Shown here in pieces: positions 10,957 to 23,700 of a stretch of DNA of 64,000 nucleotides. The notes below the pieces were generated by a model that was given only the letters and a program-made list of their open reading frames with translations, had not been told where the DNA came from and did no database searches. Every line of letters starts with the position of its first letter. Within the stretch, counting starts at the first letter, position 1. The translations under genes and the position numbers were made by a program. The stretch is from Halicephalobus mephisto. Lineage: Eukaryota > Nematoda > Chromadorea > Rhabditida > Panagrolaimidae. The stretch spans positions 186,001 to 250,000 of the forward strand of contig SWDT01000001.1 of the NCBI GenBank assembly GCA_009193035.1. Direction: 5' to 3'.

Positions 10957-13484
10957 CTAAAGCGCAGTAGTGTGCATGTCATCTAAGCTGTTGTTAAACA
11001 ATGCTCTGTGATCTCGGCAACGACAACAACGTGAACAGATGTAGTACTGTAGGAGAAGTCGGTATTTATCCGAAAAAAGCATATAGATGAATATATTCGA
11101 AGAGGCATTCACGATGACCTGGAAATGAAATTAAAAATTTATTAACTTGTAATTACCTACCAGTAGATTGTTGAAAGTAACAAGTGTGACGTAAAGGTTA
11201 TCTTCATAGTTGAGGTTTTCCAAAATGTTTACTACGAAGGCCAGTGTGTTGCAAGAAAGGAACAAACAGACGATTGCGATAAGCATTACTGTAGTTTTCC
11301 GTTCTTTGGACTCTTGTTTCTTGGCAGAGGCATCCGAGGTTTGAGTCACATGCATCCTGTTAGACCTTCGAATGGCGAGGAAAACAGTTGTATTGACCAC
11401 AATAAGAATAACCTAAAAATTGATTTCGTTTGTTTTTTCTAAGTTGAGAATCTCTTACGAAAGGAACTGCGAACATGACGATTGTGTAGGCCCAGCCGAA
11501 GAATATGATACGGTAAGTGTGATTTAGTCTTAGAGCAGTAGGAGCAAGAACCTAAATTCACCATACATAAATGTATATTTTTTATTTTTATAAACATACA
11601 GGCATCATGGCTTGGATATCGTTCCTGAAGCAGTCGTTAACGACGGACACTTCGAGGAATCTTGTGGCGTTGAAAAGAATGGAGAATACAATGATTGCAA
11701 TGATGAATTTCACCACTCGTTTCCTTCTGAGGATATTAATAGCATCGAATGGCAAACAGACACCCACGTATCTGTGCAAGGACATTCCGATCGTCATCCA
11801 TACACTGATGACCTGGGCCAGATTCATTAAACCATAGAAATATGGCGCCAGTAGATAGCTAAAAAAACTCAGTTCAATTTGGATTCAGTAATTGCTTTCA
11901 TATGTCGGAAGATTCAAATTACATTTGCATCAATAAATGTATTCTTTGGTCCAGTTCTTTAGTATTCTTATCTTAATCTTAATCGACCCGTACTTCGCAT
12001 TACTTTACCTTGCGGTTAGTTTTGCGCGGGTCCCAGGACAATTTCCAGTTATCTCGCTCTCTGGCTAAAGTTATCCAGTGTTTGACTAATTTCCCTATTC
12101 GCGAGTATACTGATCTTTAGTGTTTTCCTACGCATATTATACTTCATAATTTTGGAACTATTGCAATTTGTTTCATATTGCAGTGATAAAAAACATTGTA
12201 TATTGTTTGAACCCTCAGAATAGGCTCTGAAATTTGAGCTATCAATCATATCCTCGTAGCTTCTTTTTTAAAAGTTATAGTAGAAAATACGGGATTTTTC
12301 AAAATATGAAATTTGACAATTTTTGTGAACAAAAATTCGTATTTTCAATTGCATCTTCCAAAGTAGAAACTTTAAAAATATCATTGAAAACTCAATTTGC
12401 AAGGTCTATTTTGAGGATTCTCGCAATATAAAGTAATTTCCTATTATTGTATAATTACCCAAATTAAATCCAATGTTTTAAAAATCACAGACTCTACTGT
12501 AGTTATCAGTAGACAAAACTGCATCTTTTTTTATAAAAACGAAAATAGTACTATACATTAGTGATTTGTCCAATAAAGTTTTTAATTAATATCAGCAGTT
12601 TTTGGTTTTTGAACATTTTTGAAGCAACATAGGAAAATTCTGGGAACGCTAAAATGCTTTATTTGTGGATAAACTACCCAAATGTGTTTAGCGCCAGCTG
12701 AGTCTTCAAGGAAACACTTCTTTTTACGGACCAAAATTATCAAGACAGAAAATCCAAATGCAAAACTCCCTGCGGATTTCGACTTCTTAATCAAACAAGC
12801 AATTGCAAAGTTGGATTAAAGAACACAATCAGCAATTTTAAAAAAAATTTCTATGACGTTTCACGCCAACTTTGGAAACTATTTTTCCCACACTTAAGAA
12901 TTTTAATATATGCGTTTTCGTAAAAGATTCAACCTGTTTTTCCGAACACTTTCCAAGGATTAAAGCCACTTCTGAGAAAATTGGATTAGGGACAAGTTTC
13001 TTAGTTTTTTGGGCGTTGGTAGCTAAAAAGTAGTAAACAATAATTACCTTATGGATGTCAGTTTCCAGTAAACAAGGTATTCTCCAAGTCTTGGAAGAGT
13101 CAGAACAATAGCTCCAGATAACAAAATAAGTGTGTCTGAGATACTCAATATTGCCAAATACCAATTGATTGGTGAAATTCGCATCAGTCTGTGGGTAAAT
13201 ATGCAAACTGAGAGGATATTGGCACACAAGCCAAAACTGATTATAGGCAGGGAGATCAATCCGAGAATAAGTTTTTCTTCGTAATTATAAAACTGATAAA
13301 ATGAATGGCATTCACACGAAGTCGAAATTACAGTACATATGAGAGAATCTCCAGTCTGCTCTCCATTAAGGATTCCTGGTACTGGGTCATTACTAGTGTT
13401 GAAAAGTTCAGAATAGTAATCGGTAGTATTCAATTCGTTGGTGGAGTTTGAAGGCAGTGGATCAACTGAAGAGTGTACATCCAT
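10957..13484 (-). CDS. FMRFamide-receptor-like class A GPCR (frpr type)
   Basis: Predicted neuropeptide receptor in the plasma membrane. Five exons (minus): 13048-13484, 11600-11858, 11459-11551, 11161-11412, 10957-11118; 1203 nt, 400 aa. The N-terminus (about 75 aa) has NST/NTT glycosylation sequons. Seven hydrophobic segments follow, with family marks: TM3 region YLLAPYFYGLMNLAQVISVW then SLHRYVGVCLPF; TM6 CLFLSCNTLAFVVNI; TM7 NASSNIFIYMLFSDKYRLLL; and a Cys-rich juxtamembrane tail. These fit the nematode/insect FMRFamide receptor group; the ligand cannot be read from sequence. Two departures: the E/DRY acidic residue is His (HRY), and NPxxY is replaced by NIFIY. The latter is common in this group. 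The 1.2 kb intron 1 (11859-13047) shows no gene. Confidence 0.9.
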
Positions 13485-13663
13485 CTAAAATTGACTTGTA
13501 TGTGATAAATGACAAAGAACTTCAAGTGACAAGTGGCAAATTGCCCGACAACGACGAATTGAAAAGACTTTACAAAGTGGATAAATCCGGATATTTCAGG
13601 ACATTAATAAAACATTATATCGAATTGCAACACTCCCCTAAAGAGGTCAACGGATTTAACTAA
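13448..13663 (+). other. Plus-strand ORF overlapping the GPCR first exon, unrecognised
   Basis: A 71-codon ORF whose 3' two thirds (from about 13500) lies outside the GPCR. It reads like ordinary protein (KLPDNDELKRLYKVDKSGYF) with balanced charge. The first 12 codons are antisense to the GPCR N-terminus. I recognise no family. It could be the last exon of a lost gene, a relic or chance. Confidence 0.25.
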
Positions 13664-15688
13664 ATATTCAAATGACCATGAAAATGTAAATTGTGAATAC
13701 GACAAAATGCATTCTTTCCTTCTCCACCACGCCCATCAACTTTGGCATGAGAAGAATCAACGAAAATATTCCCTAAGGCACAGTTTGAGCCTTATTTTTC
13801 GGCTTTTCGTTTGAATGAACGAGCAAAAAAGTTTTCTTCAAGATAAAAGTCCTCTAGGATTTGTTTGTTTCGTGGGGCAACTGCCAAGTCGAGAAAACAG
13901 GCCTTCATTAATGAGAGCTTCTCGAGACTAGATTTGCTTCGGTAATTCGGCCAAAAATGAAATGTGGAAATTTAAGTTGTAAAAGAAATGAGAAAATTTT
14001 AAAAAAGTAGACTTGACGAAAGTAAATGTGACTTGAGTAAAGGACTTCAGAGGAAATGCATAATCAAAATGATATTTTAAAGGGTATTTTCGGAGCTAGT
14101 GAATTACAAAGAGTGAAAAATAACAGTTGAAGACTTGAAGCAGTAATTATGAGAAAATTGTGGGCTTTTAAATAAACGGGGAGGTAAACTTGCAAAAAAG
14201 GGCTTCGCGGAAATCACGTCAATGTTTCAAAAACTCGCTATGACTACTAATCCCTTCAGTTTCTTCGTTTCCGTGTTTTCAACAAAGTTCGAACTTAACA
14301 AATTAAAATAGAACAAATAAACAACATTGCAGAAGGGCATTTTAAGCAAATGATTACTTTGAAAGTAATTCCGAAAGAATGAATTTGGAGGAAAAAAAAT
14401 TTCGTTTTTGGTTAAAAACTAATCGAGAGTTTCCTCAAAAAAGAATAAAGTAGAGCCTCATGTCTGTCAGCTGTTGCGATCAGCATTGTGTCATTGTTTA
14501 ATAGAATGAAATGCCGTCAATCTCCAAGACGGAAAAGTGAAAAACACAAATCCAGGATGAATAATGTTCGATGTTGACTTGTACTTAAGCAAAAATGTGG
14601 AAGAGAGCAATATTATGTAATTAAGTTACTTTCTTGAAGATCTAGGTTAAAACAACAAAGTAATTGAATTCAGAAAAGCACTTCCAGAACCCACTAAAAC
14701 ATGTACTTTACTGTAAAGAAAATTTGATAAAAAAAGTGAAAATTAAACTAATAATAAAATTTATTCGTATGATGTCCACAGTTGGAAATGTCCTTGGCAG
14801 TTTAGGGAAATGCAAGTGAATGGAGGAAAGCTTGACAAAGCCAACTAACTAATCATGCACGAACAACCACAAAAGAATCCAGCCGGAAGCGGTTTGATGA
14901 TGTTGAACAGTTGTCCAGGAAAATCACATATGTCCTCAATATTTGTACAACTTCTTCATGAAACCTCAAAATGATACACGAGAAGCCGAATTTGGAGAGC
15001 CCAACTCTCTCAAGAGACATCCAACATAGAAGCAAGAAAATAAAACTAAAATATTTAACATAACTGGATTTTGCATAAATTAAATTGAACTTATAGGTAT
15101 CAGAGAAGGCAATTGTTCGGCTACGTGTCTATCCACTAAAAACACTACCAAATTTGTAGAAGAAACGACAGAACGTCTAAGGCACATTTGTGGCTATGGC
15201 AAATTGATTATTGAGCTCAGAAACAGATTAAGTCCTTCGGTCTCGTAGGAATATCAAAAATGACACCATTTAGTCGGAGTTTGATATATGTGGCTTGTGT
15301 TTAAATGCACAAGAACGAAAAATAAAAGCAGTAAATCTCAGATAAATATGGACTGGTAAATAGCGATATGTCTCCTGTTTTTGAAAAGTCTATTAACTTT
15401 TTTGATGTCATAGCTTGCGTAGCTAGTAAGTCCAAAAAACAACCTTTATAAAATGTCCTTGTATCAAGTTGAAACCACTTCATCCAGAACATCATTCAAA
15501 ACCGATTATGAAAAATTCATTGCTTTTAATTGTCTGAAAAAATGAAAAATATGGACCCGAAATATTATTTTATAATTTCTTAGACTTTGTTTAATATCGA
15601 GACAAATGCATTTTTTATTAATTTTTTGGAATACAACAAAGGGGCAATATTGCCAGTTTCATGAAAAAATTGAAGTGTGAAACTCTCT
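13664..15688. other. Intergenic region upstream of the GPCR, downstream of the P450
   Basis: No coding exon recognised. ORFs at 14853-15035 and 15301-15495 on the minus strand have no family signal. The region holds the P450 3' UTR on its right (minus-strand AATAAA within the T-rich stretch near 15612) and presumably GPCR promoter sequence on its left. Confidence 0.45.
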
Positions 15689-17410
15689 TTAATGTTTGCG
15701 TTTCGAGATGGAGACAGTAAATGGTCCAGGTCTCGTTGTGAGTCCGAAGAATTTATGAAGCGAGGGTTTTTTACCAGTCTGTGGCATTTTTAGCTGAAAC
15801 AAAATCGTAAAATTCTTAGTCAAAAATTCAATATCATACATTGTAACGATAAAAAAGATTCGAAATAATCAAAAATATTTCCATCTTCGCCATTTCGTGT
15901 CCCAGACACATACGTTTACCCACTGAAAAAGGCACTAATTCATCAACTTTCTTCAATTTCCCATTTTTGTCTAGGAATCTTTCAGGATTAAACTTTAAAT
16001 GATTCGGGAAAATCTGAAAGAAATGACTGATTATCTCATGCATATTGAATACTTACTTCGTCGTCGTAGAGAACTGCAGAAATTAATGGCATTATTGTGG
16101 TTCCCTTCGGCAATGTGTGTCCGTGGATAGTCACTTCTTTTGTATTTCTCCGGGCAATGTTCTGGGGCATCACATTAGCCATTCTTTGTATCTCTTTTAT
16201 TACCGCAGACGTATACGGTAGTTTATTTCCGTCATCAATCCCGATTGGCTGATCTTCATCGATATTGGAGTCGAGTTCTTCCTGCATCTTTATTACGATG
16301 TCTGGTTCATAAAGAAGATAAATAATGCCCCAGTTGATAGTGTTGATAGTAGTATCTTGTCCGGCAATGTAAAAATCCACTAAAATGGAATTCAAATTTT
16401 TCATGCTGAAATCGTGAGATTAATTGTAGAAAATTATAAAATCCAACTTGTATCCTTTGCTCCCTCCATATCGATCGTGTTGTCTCATGAAAGCCGTGAC
16501 GTAGTTGTTCGGTTCACTGTCAAGGTCGTGTTTGTAGTTGGTCGTTGCAGTCTCAGCCATCTTCTCGACGTACTGTGACATCTCACAGTACACGTCCTGC
16601 ATTCGTTTCATATAATTATTAAAAAATGGCAGATTTTTGAAGATATACGGTCTGCCCATTATCATTTGCATTGGCCAGTTGCCAAAAAGCTCCGTATATT
16701 TATAGACTACGTCTTTCATTTGATAGAATTCCTGAATTCGTTCCTAGAATTAATTATGATTATTTCGATTCAACTATGTAAATAAAACCTTTGTTATTTG
16801 ATAATCAAAGAGGATAGAATAAATAATTGAAGCAACACAAATTTCAATATGTGGAGCGATGTTTATTTCTAAGTTAGCATCTTCTATAGCATTATCCAAT
16901 TCCTCGAACATCCTCGACAACTCAATGAGCATCTGAAAATTAGAAAATTTGATTATTCCTAAACTTATAAAAAATACTCACTTTTTCTTGCATAATATTT
17001 TTTCCGACTCCTAATTGATGGAAGGTCTTTATTGCAAACCGTCTCTGTTCTTGCCAATCACTGCCTTCGAGGGATGTAAGACCAAAAGTGTTATTTCGTA
17101 AGATTTTAAAAAATTCATTAAAAAAATCACGATCAACATAACTGTCACCATCATCGATAATCGTCTCTTTCATTAACTTGTAATCGGCAATAGCAACAAC
17201 AGGTTTCTCTCCAATCCAATAAGTGTAAATCGGTCCATATTTGTTCTTCCACTCAATATACGCATCATATCCTGGAGGTTTCGCTTCAATCTCAAGCAGA
17301 TTCCCGATCAAAGGTAATGGTGTTGGACCCGGGGGTAAAGTTCTTCGTTTCCAATAAAAGTTGTACACCAAAATAATTGATATTAAAAGAAGAAAAATAA
17401 GTACGATCAT
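15689..17410 (-). CDS. Microsomal cytochrome P450, CYP2-clan (nematode CYP33/34-like)
   Basis: Haem-thiolate monooxygenase of the ER membrane. Six exons (minus): 16982-17410, 16789-16932, 16448-16743, 16057-16405, 15840-16013, 15689-15793; 1497 nt, 498 aa, normal for the family. N-terminal membrane anchor (aa 1-20), then the proline hinge LPPGPTPLPLIGN, WQEQRRFA, I-helix AGQDTT, K-helix KEIQR (ExxR), FNPERFLD, the haem loop FSVGKRMCLG with its Cys ligand, and the usual ending GLTTRPGPFTVSISKRKH. All catalytic motifs are intact. Intron 3 uses a weak donor (gttgga) but keeps frame. Substrate cannot be predicted. It starts 302 bp downstream of the kinesin stop on the same strand. Confidence 0.95.
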
Positions 17411-17712
17411 TGTCTACTCCGATGAAAATAATTATCAACATCTTGTACTTTCTGACAGCGTAGTCAAAAAAGGTTCCTTGTCCATCCTATCAATCAAACA
17501 AACACTGATTAGATTTATTGATTCACCGATAAAACCTATTTATCATTCTAAAATATATCAAAAGTCGCTTGTTTTTTATCATTTCCAAGATTGTAAACTG
17601 TTTACCCGATATGCCAAAAACTCCATAGATATGACAGGATTAAACTATTAGAAGTGAATTGCGTAATAAATTAAGTGCACTTGCTTATGATATGGAATAA
17701 ATCAGTAGTTGA

Positions 17713-20700
17713 CTAAGTTCTTGATGGAAGAGATTGATTAATGTCAAAGACAGCGACGTTACAGCTCGATGATTGAGCAACAAAGAGCTTGTTGGTGTTG
17801 GAAGTCATTGACAGAATTGAACCACCGAGATTAGAAATCTGAAACATAAAAATTAATAACAATTATTAGTAAAAAATCAAACCGTTGAATACTTAATCAT
17901 TGACCGAATTCCTTCATATCTCCAGAAGTTAACGACTCCACCATTACATCCAGAGGCGAGAAGACTTCCATCTCTAGTGTTCATAAAGCACATTGAAGAA
18001 ATAGGATTAAAGTGAGCTTCAGGAATTGCATATTCTTGTCTAGTTCCACGATAACGACTGATTTGCTGAAATTTTAACAATATTCTATTACAATAAAGCA
18101 TAAAAATTACCCCTCCACTATTCGCAATGAAGATGGTATTTCCAACGCCTAGAGCAATATTAGATGGACTGTCAAGTGGAATTGATTGGATGTTTCTCAC
18201 TTGATCGTGAGATGAATCATCAGGAAACACTCTAACAACGGATATCGCTGGATGATCACTATGAGTTGCTAGGATTTGCATCTCTCCACTTCCATCCTCA
18301 GCAGATGAAACATTAAGATAATTCAATCTGGGAGAACGAGTAGTGACTTCGGACTCATACGGAGAAGCCGGCACGGGTAAGTTAATCTTCCCACCAAAGA
18401 GTTGCATGCTTCGCATGTCGAAGCAGCGTATTCCGTCTGTTCCAAAATTTATGTAAAAGTAGTTTCCATGAACATCCACATCACCAGCAGAGATAAATCT
18501 TTCTCCATATTTTAGTACCTCAACACGTGGAAACATTTCTGTTCTAAGTTCGGGCTGAGCTTCTACTCCACTAGAACTGAATTGAACAATAATTTTGTTG
18601 TGCTCTCGTAAATCAAAAACACGAAGAGCTGCAGCTGAACAAGTTACCATCATAGATGAGTTTGGAATAAACTTCACTAATTTTACAGAATTCTCATGAA
18701 TACCAAAATGAAGAAGCTGTTGTGATGTCTCAATATCCGAAACAGCAGCGTAACGATCACGTGATCCAGTAGCCAAAAAGATATCATTGGCATCCATACA
18801 GAGAATTTCGGCACCATGTTTGGAAATATGGGACATTTGCTTCACAACTTTTCCATCATTCTTAACAGATATTTGACCATCATCATCATCATCGAGAGCC
18901 GAAATATTCCCATTCAATTCTCTCAATGGCTCGAGAGTCGGGACTAAAAAGATTAAAATTATTCAAATACTATGAAATTAAAATAAACAAAAATACAAAA
19001 CAAAAACAAAAGCAACAACAACCTTTTGATGAATTTTTCTTCGGAGCGTTATCAAATAGCAAATCCATAGGCCCTTTTGTTCGACGACGTTCCTTGTCCC
19101 TTTCATTATTTTTAACAGAAGCTAAAAAATCAAGGCAAACCAAAGTAAGCAACACAATTCGAACTCAAATTGTTAAAAAAAGCAATAACAAACACTTACC
19201 AGTATCTGTATTCTCTGGATCTTCGGGGAAAAAGGATGTTGGTCTCTGTACTTTATCAAGTGAAAGCATGTCATAAAGTTCTTCTGTTTCTCGAGTCATT
19301 CGGAGTTGAGTTAATTCAGCTCTCACATCTTTGACTTCTTGTAAAGCCTCCATGTGATTAACAGCATATTTCAAAAGTTCTTGAGACAATTCTTGAGCGA
19401 TAAACTTTGTTTCTGGGAGGGTTTTGCATTCATTAATGACATTGGCTGCTGAGTTCTGTAATGAATATTTTAATTCATCCATTGCTGATCTAAGTCAAGT
19501 TTCTATTTTTTCGCTATTTTGCATAATGTGTTTACAATCATCAAAAAGCAAAGATTAAAGATTGAGTAACTTTTCTATTATTATGTATAAGGCTTGTAGC
19601 AATTTCTCGTCCCTGACTTTTTGCGGTGTTTTACTGCTTATTCTTGAAGACGGATGTATAAGTGGCATCGCTGCCAGGCAAAAATGCATTTTTCCGTGCC
19701 TAAGTCATATGTTTGTGCTTATAATATTATCGTGTAATGAAAAAGGATCTTTCATATCTAAGCATGTTTACAGAGATTAATCGATTCCTATTATCCAACT
19801 CCATTTACAGTGTTGATTTTAAAAAGAATTTATTTTTCTTCCATTTTAGTTCGGTTTATTAAATATTGGCAAGCAGTTAAAACATTTAAAAAAAGCAGCA
19901 AAAGCCGTTCGTTTGCTTTTTGTAAATACCAAACAGCCGTGCCATTTCAATTTTCGGGCAAATTTTTAAATGCATTTTTCATCAGAGCAAATTAAATTAA
20001 ATATAGTAACGAAAAAAGCAATACCAATTACCTTGCAACTAATAGAACTCCTTTAATCCCTCTCTAAAAAACACGGCATGACCAACACTAAGTGGTGGCA
20101 ACATTTCCCATGATGAAATCTGCTTGTTTTCCCCATCACGAGGCATTTCTTTAGTGCAGAACTGAACCGTGTCCACTTTGTACGTGTAATTATTCTTACT
20201 TTTTTGTTTTTATTTCTGGAAAAACCACCCTATTTTCATTATTATTTTTCATAATGTGCTTTTTTAATTTTCAAGTACGTGCAATTATGAAATTAGAAAT
20301 AATAGGCATTTTTCTTTTTTTAAATACTTCCTCATAAGATAAAAATAACCTCTTCTGTGATTTTTGACTCTCACCAAACGCTGCTGTCACCACCCTCTCT
20401 CGCGTGCGACATGCTCAATGAAGACCAGAGACGGATCCTTATCCGCCTGATAGTGCCAGTTAACAAACAACCCAACTTGATTGCATAGCAACTTGCTAGG
20501 CTAGTCTTCAGAAAACAATAGAATGAGTTGATGTGGTTGAATTAAGAGATAGAGAGACATTCCGGAAGACGTCCAAAACAGCATTGAAGCGAAATACCAA
20601 GAATGATTTAACAAGTACAACAATCATTCTAATTTTTTCTATGTATTTTTGACTTTCATGTCCAAACTATGTTATTGCGGATATATTTCTCGCTTTTTTC

Positions 20701-23700
20701 TATTATTTTCCATCTACCACAAATTTTCATGCCAAAGATACATCACACGCGCCTGTTGTTTCTTCGTTCATCTCTCACATAAAAAACCAACCGCTAGTTG
20801 ATGAGGACGCGGCTGCCATCCGCGGTGTCTCCTTCACTTATTATTTTGGAAAATTTCTTGATAAAATCAACTATTCTTAAAATTCCGAAACTTGTTGTCT
20901 TGCATGATCCTCATTTGTCATTATGATCGTCTTTATGAGATATCAGACTTCTTATGGCGTGCGTGACATGCATTTTAGAATAAAATACCCTTTTTCTATT
21001 CTCAGAATCCAAAGTTTCCAAACTTATATTACAATTTTAGTTACTAAAATAAAGTCCCAAGAGCACTGCTCATTAAAACTGTGAATAAATAGTGCAGCAT
21101 AATTTATTCCCAACTGTAAGTAAAAATATGTAGAAATGCCAATTCTAAATGAAGCAAATAATTGGTGATTGCAATTAACCAAATTGCTTCAAGACATCTT
21201 GAGTCAAGCTTGATTAAAATGACTAATATTTTAGGAAGAAGCTGAGCCCCACTAAGGATAATTCGACAACTAAATTGCGCTGACCAGCATATTCGGAACT
21301 AGATTTCCTTTTACCCCAACAACCTTCAAGATGATTGCAGTAGCAACTTCTGAAAAAAGACCAAGTATTCAGCTAAAGGTATACATTTATAATTGTTCTC
21401 CAAGGATAGCTTAGCAATTAATCACTGCTTTTCATTGTCTCGCGAATGCACTTTGTCAAAATCATATGATCGTACACGAACTACTCGTGCCATTTGAACT
21501 TCATTATATAAAGTTTTATAATTTGCACGACCTTTTTTATTATAGTACTAAAGCTTTTAAATTTGTTATTTCAAAAATGGGCGGCAAATCAGAATCTTAG
21601 GCCTTTAAAGTAACAACCATTTCATTTATTTCCCCTTGTAGACTAGCATAGTCGAGACCGGTAAGACAACCGTAGCGGGTAGACTAAGCGAGCAAATGAA
21701 TCCTTCAAAGAAAACCAATACGATGTCAACATGCGGTCAGGTAAAATTTAGTATTTCAAACCAAATTATGAATCTACATTTTTAGCTTTTTCTATGTATC
21801 ATTGGAACTCTTCTAAGTGCCAGTATATGTGTATGGCTTGCAGTATTCAGTAGTGATGTACAATGGAGAAGAATGTTATTCTCTACTGGGGCCGCGATTT
21901 GCGCTCTAATGTTTACCATGCTTGCTATTGCAACTGTTAAGCGTCAGCAACAGTAAGTTAATTTTTAGTCTTTTTAATTTAGTAATGGATTTTTTTTTAG
22001 TAATGGCCCTCCATTCGAGCCTATCCCTATTCATCGTCGATCGATTAGCTCAAGAAGGGCAACCACTACAGGGGCATCTGTGAGACGTCCTTCTTCGGAC
22101 ATCGGGGATCTTGAAACCCCGCACGCGACAACAAAAAAGTATTCTTTGGCAATTGATCCTTAATTGTAAGATTTTGTGATACTAAAACTCATCAAGCAGT
22201 TATTTCCGTTTAAATTTAACGATATTTGTACAAAAAAATTCTTATGCCGCGTGCTACTTTGGTTGTTTGTTTCCAATTTGTTGCCTTTTGAATAATTATG
22301 TATGTGTTTCCGGTGAAAGTAAAAACATACAGTTTTCGTAGTTTCAATTTGAGCACATTGGTCTTTGATTTGTTTTTCCAAACGTGACCATTCTCTAGAA
22401 ATATTTTCTGTCATCATATCCATTTCTGCAACAACATTTGGATCCCCTCCAGCTTGTTTTTTCATCTCAAGGTCTCGTTTTTTAGTTTCTAATTCTGTCC
22501 TTCGCTTTATAAGAGCATCTGTTTCTTTAGCACGACGATTATTGAGCACAATATGAGAGGCTTCTTGAAGGACCTGAAAAAACCGATTAATATAAAAAAA
22601 CAATGCCAGTAATTACCGCATTTGTGATCGTCCGGAAATTAAGTTCGGCTCTGGAAGTATTTAATCGAGTACGGGAACTAACAGGAGTCCTAGGACTTCT
22701 AGGAGTCAATTGCGACTTTGGTTGCTCTTTAACAATCTTAGTTTGCAGTTTCGCAATTTCCCGTTGAAGTTGGTCAATTTTCCTTTGATCTTGAGTCCTT
22801 AATTTCTTGACTTGGACGTCCTGTCGAGCAGCTTCAGTTTCCAAAACACGAATTCTCTTGTTCGCCTTCCTAACACTTTCCTGAGCTCGTTTGTTATCTT
22901 CATTCATCTTGGACTTTAATTCATTCTTGGTCTGTTGCAGATTAGTAACCATATCCCGGTATTTCCTCAGATCAGCTTCGGTTTTCTCCTGTTTTTTCAT
23001 GGCTGCATCCAACGATTTTTCAAGACTCTTAATTCGGGAATGTTCTTTCTTCAATTCCTTAATTCTTCGTTCATATTCATCGGCAGTTTCTTTGACTCTT
23101 CTTTCAATATCCTTTTTATTACCGCGGTTCTTTTCATTTTGAATAGCTTCCATTAATTTATCACGTTCTTTTTCTGTGCTTGCAATTTGTTCTGTGAGTT
23201 GTTTACACTTGGCATCATAGCGGGATTTTAGCTCAGCTTGTCTTCTTAGATTTTCAACTAAATCATTAATGATTTTCTTATAAGTTGAGATGTCAGCATT
23301 TACATCAATCAGTTTACGAATATCTCGTTCATTTTCCTTCTCGGCTTCGATGGCAGCTTCTTGCTTCTCCTGTTCGTCCATTGAATCATCGTCGTCGTCG
23401 TCATCTTCCTCGTTTTCGTTGTCTGTCTCCATTTCTTCGTCACATTCATCTTCAATTTCTTCTGTGTTCGATATTGGTCGTTCCACATTCTCTTCGGATG
23501 CAGTGACATGTTTCAACATAGAAACGTGTTTAATTGCATCCGCAATAATCTCCTGGACGTCTGATGACACATCGAGGTCGTTTCCATCTTGCAAAGTACC
23601 GAGTTCGTAGTTGTTTGCAAGACAACTCCGAAGATGCTCAGCTTGTCGCCGTAATATCTCTGCTTCTTTACGCGCTTCTGTCAGCTGATCGTTCAACTTC

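Noticed and set aside
20479..20492. X-box-like sequence gattgcatagcaac in the kinesin intron
   Set aside because: Right half fits the RFX/DAF-19 site but the left half has two mismatches; too weak to call.
22891..23610. Several plus-strand ORFs of 70-106 codons
   Set aside because: Antisense shadows of the kinesin coiled-coil exon.
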